NCBI RefSeq assembly: GCF_030064675.1
Contig: NZ_CP116413.1
Location: 2,822,001 to 2,886,000 of the forward strand
Reading direction: 5' to 3'
Length of the DNA stretch: 64,000 bases
From: Crossiella sp. CA-258035
GTDB taxonomy: Bacteria > Actinomycetota > Actinomycetes > Mycobacteriales > Pseudonocardiaceae
The notes beneath the pieces were generated by a model. It was given only the letters and a program-made list of their open reading frames with translations. It was not told where the DNA came from and did no database searches. Made by a program: the position numbers and the translations under genes. Below, in pieces: positions 11,101-19,273 of the stretch. Each line of letters starts with the position of its first letter. The stretch's first letter is position 1.

Positions 11101-11128
11101 CTGGTTGACATGGAAACCAGGGCTGGTT
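11101..11128. promoter_or_regulatory. Triple half-site operator overlapping a promoter
   Basis: CTGGTT (11101-11106), AACCAG (11115-11120) and CTGGTT (11123-11128) form two overlapping inverted pairs, with 8- and 2-base spacers. They cover the promoter of the acetyltransferase gene: TTGACA at 11105-11110 and TAGCGT at 11128-11133, 17 bases apart. The adjacent MarR protein is the obvious candidate ligand. Confidence 0.6.
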
Positions 11129-11139
11129 AGCGTCGGGGC

Positions 11140-11448
11140 ATGGCCGAGCAGGACGCAGCTGTCGAGGTGCACCGGGCGGAACAGGCGAACCGGTACGAGG
11201 TGACCGTGGACGGCGAGCTCGCCGGGTTCGCCGCCTACGAGGAGCGGGACGGGCGGACCTACTTCACCCACACCGAGGTCTTCGACGCCTTCGGCGGCCG
11301 GGGCCTGGGCAGCGTGCTGGCCGAGCGGGCGCTGGCCGATGCGGCCGGGCGCGATCGGGAGATCGTGCCGCTGTGCCCGTTCATCGACCGCTACCTGCGC
11401 CGCCACCCGGACTTCAGCGGCCGGGTGGCCCGGCCCGGGCAGGCGTGA
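11140..11448 (+). CDS. Small GNAT-fold N-acetyltransferase
   Basis: 102 residues, the size of the compact YidJ/YjdJ-type acetyltransferases that hold little more than the acetyl-CoA site. VFDAFGGRGLGSVLAERALADA is the pyrophosphate-binding loop and helix, and VPLCPFIDRYLRRHPDF is the conserved end of the family. The transcript would be almost leaderless (TAGCGT ends 6 bases before the ATG). Its TGA shares one base with the ATG of the pirin gene, so the two are translationally coupled. Substrate unknown. Confidence 0.88.
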   Translation: MAEQDAAVEVHRAEQANRYEVTVDGELAGFAAYEERDGRTYFTHTEVFDAFGGRGLGSVLAERALADAAGRDREIVPLCPFIDRYLRRHPDFSGRVARPGQA

Positions 11449-12389
11449 TGAGCAACCTGGACGCCACACCCGAGATCACCCCCTGCCACGCCGGACCCGG
11501 GGCGGTGACCGAGCTGCTGGCAGCCAGGGAGGTGCCGCTGGGCGGGCTGCGCGCGATGCGGGTGCGCCGGGTGCTGCCGCAGCGGGCCCGCTCCACCGTG
11601 GGCGCCTGGTGCTTCCTGGACGAGTTCGGCCCGCAGCGGCTGGAGATGACCGTGCTGCCGCACCCGCACACCGGGCTGCAGACCGTCACCTGGCCCCTGG
11701 CCGGGGAGATCCGGCACCGGGACACCGTCGGCTCCGACGTGGTGCTGCGCCCCGGGCAGCTCAACCTGATGACCGCGGGGCACGGCATCGCGCACTCGGA
11801 GTTCTCCGTCGGCGCGGACCCGCTGCTGCACGCGCTGCAACTGTGGGTCGCGCTGCCCGCCGCCAGTGCCGAGGTGGCCCCGCACTTCGAGCAGCACCTC
11901 GACCTGCCGCGGTACACCGGCGATGGCGCCGAGGCGGTGGTGTTCATGGGCGAGCTGGGTGGCGTGCGCTCGCCCGCGACCACCTACACCGAGCTGGTGG
12001 GGGCCGAGGTCACCCTCGCGCCCGGCGGTGGAATGCTGCCGCTGCGCCCGGACTTCGAGCACGCCGTGCTGGTCGTCGACGGCACGGTGCGGATCGACGG
12101 CGTGGAGCTGGCCGCCGGGCCGCTGCTCTACCTCGGCCTGGACCGCGAGCACCTGGAGATCGACAGCGCGGCCGGCGCGCGGCTGGTGCTGCTCGGCGGC
12201 GTGCCGTTCCCGGACGACCTGGTGATGTGGTGGAACTTCGTCGGCCGCACGCACGAGGACATCGCCGCCGCCCGCGAAGCCTGGGAGTCCCCCGACCCGG
12301 TGCGCTTCGGCGTGATCGCGGCGCACCACGGGGAGCGCATCCCGGCCCCGGCCCTGCCGACCGTCCGGCTGACTCCCCGCCGCCGCTGA
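11448..12389 (+). CDS. Pirin-family cupin protein
   Basis: 313 residues. Pirin hallmarks are present: the metal-binding histidines in HPHTGLQTVTW near residue 65 and the HGIAHSE segment near 110, plus the C-terminal LLGGVPFPDDLVMWWNFVGR segment. Pirins are double-barrel cupins; bacterial members include quercetin dioxygenases and redox-linked regulators. Overlap with the acetyltransferase gene and shared MarR-type control suggest a stress or phenolic response unit. Its stop directly abuts the stop of the convergent membrane-protein gene. Confidence 0.9.
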   Translation: MSNLDATPEITPCHAGPGAVTELLAAREVPLGGLRAMRVRRVLPQRARSTVGAWCFLDEFGPQRLEMTVLPHPHTGLQTVTWPLAGEIRHRDTVGSDVVLRPGQLNLMTAGHGIAHSEFSVGADPLLHALQLWVALPAASAEVAPHFEQHLDLPRYTGDGAEAVVFMGELGGVRSPATTYTELVGAEVTLAPGGGMLPLRPDFEHAVLVVDGTVRIDGVELAAGPLLYLGLDREHLEIDSAAGARLVLLGGVPFPDDLVMWWNFVGRTHEDIAAAREAWESPDPVRFGVIAAHHGERIPAPALPTVRLTPRRR

Positions 12390-12665
12390 CTAGCCGGTGT
12401 AGCCGTCCTGCTTCACCAGCTTGGCCGAGCGGCCGAAGATGAACCAGCCCAGGCTGCCCAGGAACGGGTAGGCCAGCGCGACCACGATCCACAGGAACTT
12501 GCCGCCGCCGGTCAGCCGCTGGTGCCGCAGGATCGAGATCAGCGCGAAGATGAACAGCAGCAGGTACAGGATCCCGAGGATCCCGCCGGTGACGCCGAAG
12601 ACGATGCCGAGGATGCGGTCCAGGGTGTCGTCTGGGCGGTCTTGCGCGAGCACGGTGAGCGACAT
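12390..12665 (-). CDS. PLDc_N-type small membrane protein
   Basis: 91 residues with two hydrophobic segments (about 19-45 and 58-77) separated by HQRLTGGGKFLWIVVALAYPFLG. The LWxxxxxxxPxxGxxxWFIFGR pattern is that of the phospholipase D N-terminal membrane domain, here as a stand-alone protein; such small proteins are common in actinomycetes and have no enzymatic part. Function unknown. Confidence 0.8.
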   Translation of the reverse strand: MSLTVLAQDRPDDTLDRILGIVFGVTGGILGILYLLLFIFALISILRHQRLTGGGKFLWIVVALAYPFLGSLGWFIFGRSAKLVKQDGYTG

Positions 12666-12801
12666 GCCCGGAAGGTAGGGCCGCCACCCCGGTCTGGCCC
12701 GCCCTGACCGCCAAGATCAACCGAACGAGTGGCCGGGCAACCCCTCGATCGGCGCTGTCGCCGTCCGCGCCCGGCTGGCTACGCTCTGGCCACCGCGACA
12801 A

Positions 12802-12819
12802 ACGAACCATTTACGAACC
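12802..12819. promoter_or_regulatory. Direct repeat ACGAACC upstream of the ABC operon
   Basis: ACGAACC occurs twice with 11-base spacing (12802-12808 and 12813-12819), one helical turn apart, 31 bases before the regulator gene. A TACGCT hexamer lies just upstream, so the repeats would fall at or after a transcription start. A regulatory role is plausible but unproven. Confidence 0.3.
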
Positions 12820-12849
12820 TGGTGCGCAACACTGGCGGCGAGGTGGGCG

Positions 12850-14166
12850 ATGGAAACGGTGCTGGGGCTGGTCTTCCACGCCCACGGGCTGGCGGCCTTC
12901 CGCGCGGCCGCGCGCACGCTCTCCGGGGTCCGGCTGGAGTTCGTCACCTACCAGCGGGAGGCCGAGATCCGGCCCGCGGTGGCCCAACTCCTGGCCGGCC
13001 AGCACATCGACGGCCTGCTGCTGGGGCTGGTGCCCTACACCGAATGCCGCGACCTGCTGCCACCCGAGCTCCAGATCGCGGTCACCAAGCCGGTCGCGCT
13101 CGACCTGGCGCTGATGTTCTGCCGCGCCCAGGCCCGCGGCTGGCCGCTCACCCCGGCCAGCATCGACACCTTCGACACCGAGACCGTGGACGAGGTCGCC
13201 GCCGCGCTCGGCGCCGACCGCGACCGGATCGCCGTGCTGCCCTACGCCGCCACCAGCTCTGCCACCGAGATCACCGCCTTCCACCGCGAGTTCCAGGACA
13301 AGGAACCGGGAGCCTGCGTGCTGACCCTGCGCACCGCGGTGGCCCGAGAGCTGGGCGGGACCCGGCTGGTCACCACCGACCAGGTGGTCTCCACCATCCG
13401 GGCCCGGCTGCACGAGCTGGTGCTGCGCATCGAGTCCGAGCGGGCCAACGCCCAGCGCTTCACCGCCGGGGTCTTCTTACTGTCCACAAGGGACGGTGCG
13501 GTGGACCTGGACCGGGCCCGGGTGCGGCTGCTCAACCTGCTGGTGCAGACCAGCGACTTCGCCGACGCCTGGATCGAGAACCGGGACCGGCGCGGCGTGG
13601 TGGTCTTCGCCCACCACGCGCTGTTCGAGCGGATCACCGACCACTGGGTGTCGGTGCCCGTCCTCGGCCACGCCGAGACCGCGCTGGGTTTCCGGGTGGT
13701 GGCGGGCTTCGGGGTCGGCGCCTCGGCCCGCAACTGCGTGCTGCTGGCCGAACGCGCCGCCGCCCGCGCCGAGGCCGAGGGCGTCTCCTGCGGCTACCTC
13801 ATCGAGGACAGCGGCGTGATCATCGGGCCGATGGGCCGGTCCCAGCCCGCGCTGGCCTTCGCCTACCGGGCGCACACCGCCGAGCTGGAGGCCCTGGCCC
13901 GCGGCGCGGGGCTCAGCACAGTCACCCTGTCCCGGCTGGCCGCGCTGGAGAAGACCTTGCACGGCAAGGCGATCGCGCCCAGTGACCTGGCCGACTCGTT
14001 GGGCATCACCGATCCCAGCGGGCGCAGGCTGATCCGCAAGCTGCTCGCCTCCGGGCTGGTCCGGTCCGACGGCACCGCGCAGAACCACCGCAAGGGCCGC
14101 CCGACCCGGCTGTACCGGCTGGCCATCGGGGACGCGGTCGAGGCGGTCTCGGGAAGGGAGTTGTGA
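12850..14166 (+). CDS. Unfamiliar operon regulator with winged-helix C-terminus
   Basis: 438 residues, soluble. I do not recognise a named family. The first about 180 residues are alpha/beta with no catalytic motif I can name. Residues 215-345 (VFLLSTRDGAVDLDRARVR, VVVFAHHALFERITDHW, GFGVGASARNCVLLAERAAARA) have the strand-helix rhythm of a GGDEF-like or GTP-cyclohydrolase III-like fold but no GGDEF signature. The last about 80 residues form a winged helix (ALEKTLHGKAIAPSDLADSLGI, GRRLIRKLLASGLVRS) ending in a basic tail. As first gene, overlapping the solute-binding protein by one base, it probably senses the imported sugar or its product. Confidence 0.6.
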   Translation: METVLGLVFHAHGLAAFRAAARTLSGVRLEFVTYQREAEIRPAVAQLLAGQHIDGLLLGLVPYTECRDLLPPELQIAVTKPVALDLALMFCRAQARGWPLTPASIDTFDTETVDEVAAALGADRDRIAVLPYAATSSATEITAFHREFQDKEPGACVLTLRTAVARELGGTRLVTTDQVVSTIRARLHELVLRIESERANAQRFTAGVFLLSTRDGAVDLDRARVRLLNLLVQTSDFADAWIENRDRRGVVVFAHHALFERITDHWVSVPVLGHAETALGFRVVAGFGVGASARNCVLLAERAAARAEAEGVSCGYLIEDSGVIIGPMGRSQPALAFAYRAHTAELEALARGAGLSTVTLSRLAALEKTLHGKAIAPSDLADSLGITDPSGRRLIRKLLASGLVRSDGTAQNHRKGRPTRLYRLAIGDAVEAVSGREL

Positions 14167-15464
14167 TGGGGACCTCCCGCCGCACCCTGCTCACCGCGGC
14201 CGCCGCGCTACCCCTGCTCGGCGCCTGCGGCCCGGCCCGCGCGCGCACCGGCGCGGTGCGCTTCGAGGGCTGGGACTACGAGGCGGGTCTGGTGCAGCAG
14301 AACCTGGACAGCTTCGGCAAGGCCAACCCGGACCTGCGGATCGAGTACACGCCGATCACCAGTTCGCAGTACGTGCGCAAGGTGGTCGCCGAGTTCACCG
14401 GTGACAACGGGCCGGACGCGCTGTACTGCTACGACGACTCCCTGGCCAGCTGGGCGCAGGCGGGGTACCTGCAACCCCTGGACGGGCTGCCCGGCGTGGA
14501 CGAGGTGTACCAGGGGCTGTACGAGTCGAACGCGAAAGCCTTGACCTACCAGGGAAAGCGCTACGGGCTGCCCTACTACACCGACTCGCACGGCCTGCTC
14601 TACAACGCCGAACTGCTCGCCAAGGCCGGGATCAGCACCCCACCGGCCAGCCTGGACGAGTTGGAGGCCCAGGCGCTGCGGATCAGACAGGCCGGGATCC
14701 TGCGCTATCCCATCGGGTTTCCCGCCCAGCTCTCCGACACCTGGGCCAGCTGGACCTGGTCGCTGCTCTACGCCAGCGGCGGCACCCCGTTCACCGAGGA
14801 CCTGCGCCCCAACGCCGCCGGCGACCCGGCGGTGCGCGCGGTGCTGGACTGGGTGCGGCGTGCGGCCACCGTCAGCAAGGTCATCGACCCCGCCTCCCTG
14901 CAACAGACCCCGGTGCCGCTGGACAACGCGTTCATGGCCGGGCAGTACGCCTTCACCATCGGCGCCCGCTACGCCGTGCGCGCCTACAACGACCCGGCCC
15001 GCTCCAAGATCGCCGGACGGGCGAAGCTCGGCTATGTGCCCAGCCTGGACGGGCGGCGGCTGGGCACCGTGGGCAACACCAGGATGTACTGCCTGGCCGC
15101 ACACACCCAGGTCAAGGAGCAGGCCTACCGGCTGCTGCGCTACCTCGGCGGCTACAACGACCAAGGCGTGCCGGTCACCGCCCGGTTCTGGTTCCTCACA
15201 CGCGGCCTCGGCTTCGCCTTCCGCGCCCTGGAACGGGATCCGGAGATCACCACCGAGCTGGCCCGGTTCACCGACCCCACTGTCTACTCCGGACTCGCCG
15301 CGATCGCCAAGTCCCGCAACGTGCTCTCCGTGCCCTGGTACGCCGAGTACGAGCACGGCATGCAGAAGACCATGCAGCGGCTGCTCACCGACCAGAGCGA
15401 CGCCGCCGAGGCGGCTGCCGCACTGGATGACAGCGCGGGCCTGCTCGCCCGGAGGTACTCGTGA
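14166..15464 (+). CDS. Carbohydrate ABC transporter solute-binding lipoprotein
   Basis: 432 residues from the ATG at 14166, which has GGGAG six bases upstream; a GTG at 14163 is also in frame. A twin-arginine-like start (TSRRTLLTAAAAL) and a lipobox LLGAC place the mature lipid-anchored cysteine near residue 20. The rest is the extracellular family 1 fold: the FEGWDYE opening, YGLPYYTDSHGLLYNAEL, then the hinge region. Aromatic residues (many Trp and Tyr) suit sugar binding. It precedes two permeases and an ATPase, forming a complete CUT1-type importer. Confidence 0.93.
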   Translation: MGTSRRTLLTAAAALPLLGACGPARARTGAVRFEGWDYEAGLVQQNLDSFGKANPDLRIEYTPITSSQYVRKVVAEFTGDNGPDALYCYDDSLASWAQAGYLQPLDGLPGVDEVYQGLYESNAKALTYQGKRYGLPYYTDSHGLLYNAELLAKAGISTPPASLDELEAQALRIRQAGILRYPIGFPAQLSDTWASWTWSLLYASGGTPFTEDLRPNAAGDPAVRAVLDWVRRAATVSKVIDPASLQQTPVPLDNAFMAGQYAFTIGARYAVRAYNDPARSKIAGRAKLGYVPSLDGRRLGTVGNTRMYCLAAHTQVKEQAYRLLRYLGGYNDQGVPVTARFWFLTRGLGFAFRALERDPEITTELARFTDPTVYSGLAAIAKSRNVLSVPWYAEYEHGMQKTMQRLLTDQSDAAEAAAALDDSAGLLARRYS

Positions 15465-16354
15465 GCCGCCGGCCCTGGAGCGACACCGCCCGCGGCTACG
15501 CCATGAACGCACCGGCGCTGCTGGCGTTGCTGCTGCTGGTGGCCTACCCGATCGGCTACTCGTTCTGGGTGAGCCTGCACCGGGACAACCTGGCCCAGCC
15601 CTCGGTGCGCAAGTTCATCGGCCTGGACAACTACCTGTCCCTTGTGGACGATCCCGCGTTCCTGCGCTCGCTGGCGGTCTCCGCGCTGTTCGTGCTCACC
15701 GTGGTCGGCGCCACCGTGCTGCTCGGCCTGGCCATGGCCCTGGTGCTCAACGAGACCTTCTTCGGCCGCGGCGTGCTCCGCAGCCTGGTGCTGCTGCCGT
15801 GGGCGATGCCCGGCGTGGTCAACGGACTCATGTGGCGCACCGTCTTCGACGCCAAGACCGGCGCGCTCAACGGACTGCTCACCGACCTCGGCTGGATCGA
15901 GGAGTACCAGGCCTGGCTGTCCTCGGCCACCGGCGCGTTCCTGCTCACCGCCTTCGCCCAGGTGTGGAACACCCTGCCGTTCGCGGTGATCATCCTGCTG
16001 GCCGGGCTGTCCACCATTCCCGGCGAGCTCTACGACGCGGCCACCGTGGACCGGGCCGGGCCGTGGCAGCGCTTCCGCGAGGTCACCCTGCCCTGGCTGC
16101 TGCACCCGCTGCTCATCGTGCTCATCCTGGAGACGATGAACGCCTTCCGCGCCTTCGACACCATCTACGTGCTCACCGGCGGCGGACCCGGCGACGCCAC
16201 CGGCACCGTCGCCCTGCTCACCGTGCAACGCGTGCTCGGCTACACCGACGTCGGCCTCGGCAGCGCCTACGCCTGGGTGATCACGCTGATCACCATGGTG
16301 ATCTCGGTCGGCTACGTCGGGCTGCTCTACCGGCGAGGGAGCTTCGAGGTATGA
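15461..16354 (+). CDS. Sugar ABC permease, MalF/UgpA type
   Basis: 297 residues with six predicted transmembrane segments. The cytoplasmic coupling loop (EAA motif) reads DAATVDRAGPWQRFREVTLP near residues 193-212. MSRRPW start overlaps the binding-protein stop by four bases (GTGA). TGGGPGDATGTVALLTVQRV is typical of this permease subclass. It pairs with the next gene to form the membrane channel. Confidence 0.94.
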   Translation: MSRRPWSDTARGYAMNAPALLALLLLVAYPIGYSFWVSLHRDNLAQPSVRKFIGLDNYLSLVDDPAFLRSLAVSALFVLTVVGATVLLGLAMALVLNETFFGRGVLRSLVLLPWAMPGVVNGLMWRTVFDAKTGALNGLLTDLGWIEEYQAWLSSATGAFLLTAFAQVWNTLPFAVIILLAGLSTIPGELYDAATVDRAGPWQRFREVTLPWLLHPLLIVLILETMNAFRAFDTIYVLTGGGPGDATGTVALLTVQRVLGYTDVGLGSAYAWVITLITMVISVGYVGLLYRRGSFEV

Positions 16355-17235
16355 CCAAAGTCCCGCTCCGCTACCGGATCCCCTGGCGCAAGATCCTGGT
16401 CTCCGCGCTGGCCCTGGTCTTCGCCGCCTACCTGGTGCTGCCGTTCTACTGGATCGTCGCGATGAGCTTCATGACCGAGGCCGACGCGAACTCCCTGCCC
16501 CCGCGGTGGATCCCGGAACATCCGACCCTGGAGAACTACCGCGCCTTCGCCGACCCCACCGCCGCGCAGGCCCTGGTCGGCTCGCGGGCGGTGAAGGAAA
16601 CCCCGTTCGCACTGGGCAACAGCCTGCTGGTGGCCACCCTGACCGCGCTGCTCAACCTGCTGCTCGCGGTCTTCGCCGCCTACTCCTTCTCCCGCATCCG
16701 CTTCCGCGGCAGCCGGGTGCTGCTCATGCTGTACCTGGTCACCAGGATGGTGCCGGGGGTGGCCATCATCGTGCCGTTCTACCTGCTGATGCGGCAGCTG
16801 GACCTGCTGGACACCTACTGGGCGCTGATCCTGTCCTACACCACCTTCGCGCTGCCGGTGACCATCTGGGTGCTCAAGGACTTCTTCCGCGCGGTGCCAC
16901 GGGAACTGGAGGACGCGGCCAGGGTCGACCGCTGCGGGTGGTTGCGCACCATGTGGTCGGTGGTGCTGCCGATCTCCGCGCCCGGACTGGTCGCCGCCGC
17001 GGTGTTCTCCTTCATGACCGCCTGGAACGAGTTCATGTTCGCGCTGTTCCTCACCAGCACCACCGCGGCCAAGACCATGCCGGTGATCGCGGCCAACTTC
17101 GCCACCGACCTCAACACCCAGTTCACCGTGATGGCCGCCTCCGGCGTGCTCGCCGTGCTGCCCCCGCTGGTGCTGGTGCTCATCTTCCAGCGGCTCATCG
17201 TGTCGGGCATGGCCGCCGGTTCGGTCAAGGGATAG
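16351..17235 (+). CDS. Sugar ABC permease, MalG type
   Basis: 294 residues from the ATG at 16351, which overlaps the previous stop as ATGA. Six transmembrane segments; the EAA loop reads LEDAARVDRCGWLRTMWSVVLP, followed by the family ending with SGMAAGSVKG. This is the partner of the MalF-type permease; together they would carry a mono- or oligosaccharide bound by the lipoprotein. The gene is embedded in a much longer open frame, but codon bias and overlap fix the start. Confidence 0.94.
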   Translation: MTKVPLRYRIPWRKILVSALALVFAAYLVLPFYWIVAMSFMTEADANSLPPRWIPEHPTLENYRAFADPTAAQALVGSRAVKETPFALGNSLLVATLTALLNLLLAVFAAYSFSRIRFRGSRVLLMLYLVTRMVPGVAIIVPFYLLMRQLDLLDTYWALILSYTTFALPVTIWVLKDFFRAVPRELEDAARVDRCGWLRTMWSVVLPISAPGLVAAAVFSFMTAWNEFMFALFLTSTTAAKTMPVIAANFATDLNTQFTVMAASGVLAVLPPLVLVLIFQRLIVSGMAAGSVKG

Positions 17236-17243
17236 GAGGGCCG

Positions 17244-18332
17244 ATGGCCGAGGTACGCCTGGACGCGGTGCGCAAGGAGTTCGGCCGCGCCACCGCCGTC
17301 GACGACCTCACCCTCACCGTGCGGGACCGGGAGTTCCTGACCCTGGTCGGCCCGTCCGGCTGCGGCAAGTCCACCACGCTGCGGATGATCTGCGGCCTGG
17401 AACGGCCCAGCGGTGGCGAGATCTACTTCGACGACCAGCCCGTCGGCTACCTGCCCGCGAACAAGCGCGATGTGGCCATGGTGTTCCAGAGCTACGCCCT
17501 CTATCCACATCGGACGGTGGAGCAGAACATCGGGTTCGCGCTGAAGATGATGCGGGTGCCCAAACCGGTGGTGGCGGAGAAGGTGCGGGCCGCGGCCGAG
17601 GCGCTGGGCATCACCGACCTGCTCGGCCGCAAGCCCCGCGAGCTCTCCGGCGGGCAGCGGCAGCGGGTCGCGCTGGGCCGGGCCATCGTCCGCGAGGCCG
17701 GGGCCTACCTCCTCGATGAGCCACTGTCCAACCTGGACGCCCAGCTGCGGGTGCACATGCGCGCGGAGATCAAACGCCTGCACGCCGACCTGGCCCGCAC
17801 CTTCATCTACGTCACCCACGACCAGGTCGAGGCGATGACCATGTCCGACCGGATCGCGGTGCTGGCCGGCGGGAAGCTCCAGCAGTGCGCGCCGCCGGAG
17901 GAGATCTACCAGCGCCCGGCCAACCGGTTCGTGGCCGCGTTCATGGGCAGCCCGCCGATGAACCTGCTCTCCGGCGAGGTCCGCGACGAGGACGGGGTGC
18001 GCCGGTTCCGCGGCGGGGGAGTGGTGCTCGACCTGCCCCCGGCCGCCGCCGGCCTGCCGACCGGCGCGGTGGACCTGGGCATCCGGCCGGAGCACGTGCG
18101 GATCGCCGATGTGCCCAGGCCGGGTCATCTGCCGGGGCGGGTGTTCGTGGCCGAGCTGCTCGGCTCCGACGTGCTGGTCACCGTCGAGGTCGGCGACACC
18201 CTGGTCAAGGCCAGGGTGCCCGCGCCGTTCCTGCTGCGCCAGGACAGCTCCGTGCACCTCGGACTCGACCCGGCCGAGATCCACCTGTTCGCGACCGAGG
18301 ACGGCCGCGCGCTGATGAGAGGACGACCGTGA
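17244..18332 (+). CDS. Sugar ABC ATPase, UgpC/MsmK/MalK type
   Basis: 362 residues from the ATG at 17244 with AGGAGGG upstream. Walker A GPSGCGKST is at 36-44, the Q-loop in VFQSYALYPH near 80-89, signature LSGGQ at 134-138, Walker B YLLDEP at 155-160, and the switch histidine at 192. A C-terminal TOBE regulatory domain covers about 240-355. Many actinomycete sugar importers rely on one shared MsiK ATPase; here a dedicated ATPase is encoded in the operon, which suggests an autonomous, possibly transferred unit. Confidence 0.95.
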   Translation: MAEVRLDAVRKEFGRATAVDDLTLTVRDREFLTLVGPSGCGKSTTLRMICGLERPSGGEIYFDDQPVGYLPANKRDVAMVFQSYALYPHRTVEQNIGFALKMMRVPKPVVAEKVRAAAEALGITDLLGRKPRELSGGQRQRVALGRAIVREAGAYLLDEPLSNLDAQLRVHMRAEIKRLHADLARTFIYVTHDQVEAMTMSDRIAVLAGGKLQQCAPPEEIYQRPANRFVAAFMGSPPMNLLSGEVRDEDGVRRFRGGGVVLDLPPAAAGLPTGAVDLGIRPEHVRIADVPRPGHLPGRVFVAELLGSDVLVTVEVGDTLVKARVPAPFLLRQDSSVHLGLDPAEIHLFATEDGRALMRGRP

Positions 18333-19273
18333 CCGCCACCAACACGGCCCGCGACCCGGCCAACGCGATGATCACCGTGCCCACACCGCCGGACTTCACC
18401 GAGTTCTGGGCCCGGACCTTGGACAGCCTGCCCGACCCCATCCCCACCTTGGCCCACCTGCCCTCGCTGTCCACCGACACGGTGGCGGTGTTCGACCTGC
18501 GCTACACCAGCTACCAGGACGTCGAGGTCGCCGCCTGGTACGCGGTGCCGCGCGCGGAAGGCCGTGTTTTCCCCGGTCTGGTCACGATCCCCGGCTACAT
18601 CAGCGAACCGGACGTGCCCCGGCGCTGGGCCGAGCTGGGCTACGCCACCATCTCCGTTGCCCCGCGCGGGAAACTGCGCTCCAACGCCGTGGTCAACCCC
18701 GGCTACCCCGGCCTGCTCACCCACCACATCGTCGACCACCACACCTACGGCTACCGCGGCTTCTACGCCGATGTGATCCGCGCCCTGGACGTGCTCGCCG
18801 CCCGCCCCGAGGTCGACGCGCAGCGGATCGGCGTGCAGGGCTCCAGCCAGGGTGGTGGACTCGGCATCATCAGCGCCGCACTGCGCCCGGACCTGGTGCG
18901 CTGCTTCGCCGCGGGCGCGCCCTACCTGTGTGGCATCTGGGAGGCCACCAAGCTCACCCATTCCTATCCGTACGAGGAGATCACCGAGTACCTGCGGGCG
19001 CACCCCGGCCACGCCGAGGCCATCCAGCGCTCGGTGGCCTACTACGACGGGATGAACTTCGCCCCGCTGGTGCGCTGCCCCTCCTACGTCTACCTCGGCC
19101 TGGCGGACGACGTCTGCCCGCCGGAGACCGGGTTCGCGGTGTTCCGCGCACTGGGCGGGGACAAGGTCCTGGACACCTACGAGGGCTGCGCGCACCACGC
19201 CGGACTGCACTGGGTGCGCGCGAAGTTCGAGGCGTTCCTCGCCCGGCACCTGAACCCGGAGGCGGTGGCATGA
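18329..19273 (+). CDS. CE7-type acetylxylan esterase / deacetylase
   Basis: 314 residues from the GTG at 18329, overlapping the ATPase stop. An alpha/beta hydrolase of the AXE1 family: nucleophile serine in GSSQGGG near residue 172, acid in LADDVCPP, and histidine in the C-terminal GCAHHAG. The oxyanion region GYISEP near 90 fits. No signal peptide, so it acts on an imported acetylated sugar in the cytoplasm. The CE7 family removes acetyl groups from xylo-oligosaccharides and other small esters. It is followed by a degenerate paralogue. Confidence 0.9.
   Translation: MTATNTARDPANAMITVPTPPDFTEFWARTLDSLPDPIPTLAHLPSLSTDTVAVFDLRYTSYQDVEVAAWYAVPRAEGRVFPGLVTIPGYISEPDVPRRWAELGYATISVAPRGKLRSNAVVNPGYPGLLTHHIVDHHTYGYRGFYADVIRALDVLAARPEVDAQRIGVQGSSQGGGLGIISAALRPDLVRCFAAGAPYLCGIWEATKLTHSYPYEEITEYLRAHPGHAEAIQRSVAYYDGMNFAPLVRCPSYVYLGLADDVCPPETGFAVFRALGGDKVLDTYEGCAHHAGLHWVRAKFEAFLARHLNPEAVA

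Noticed and set aside
14860-17235. 791-codon open frame running through two ABC genes
   Set aside because: Only its last 294 codons (from 16351) read as a permease; the rest is an out-of-frame shadow of the binding-protein and MalF-type genes.
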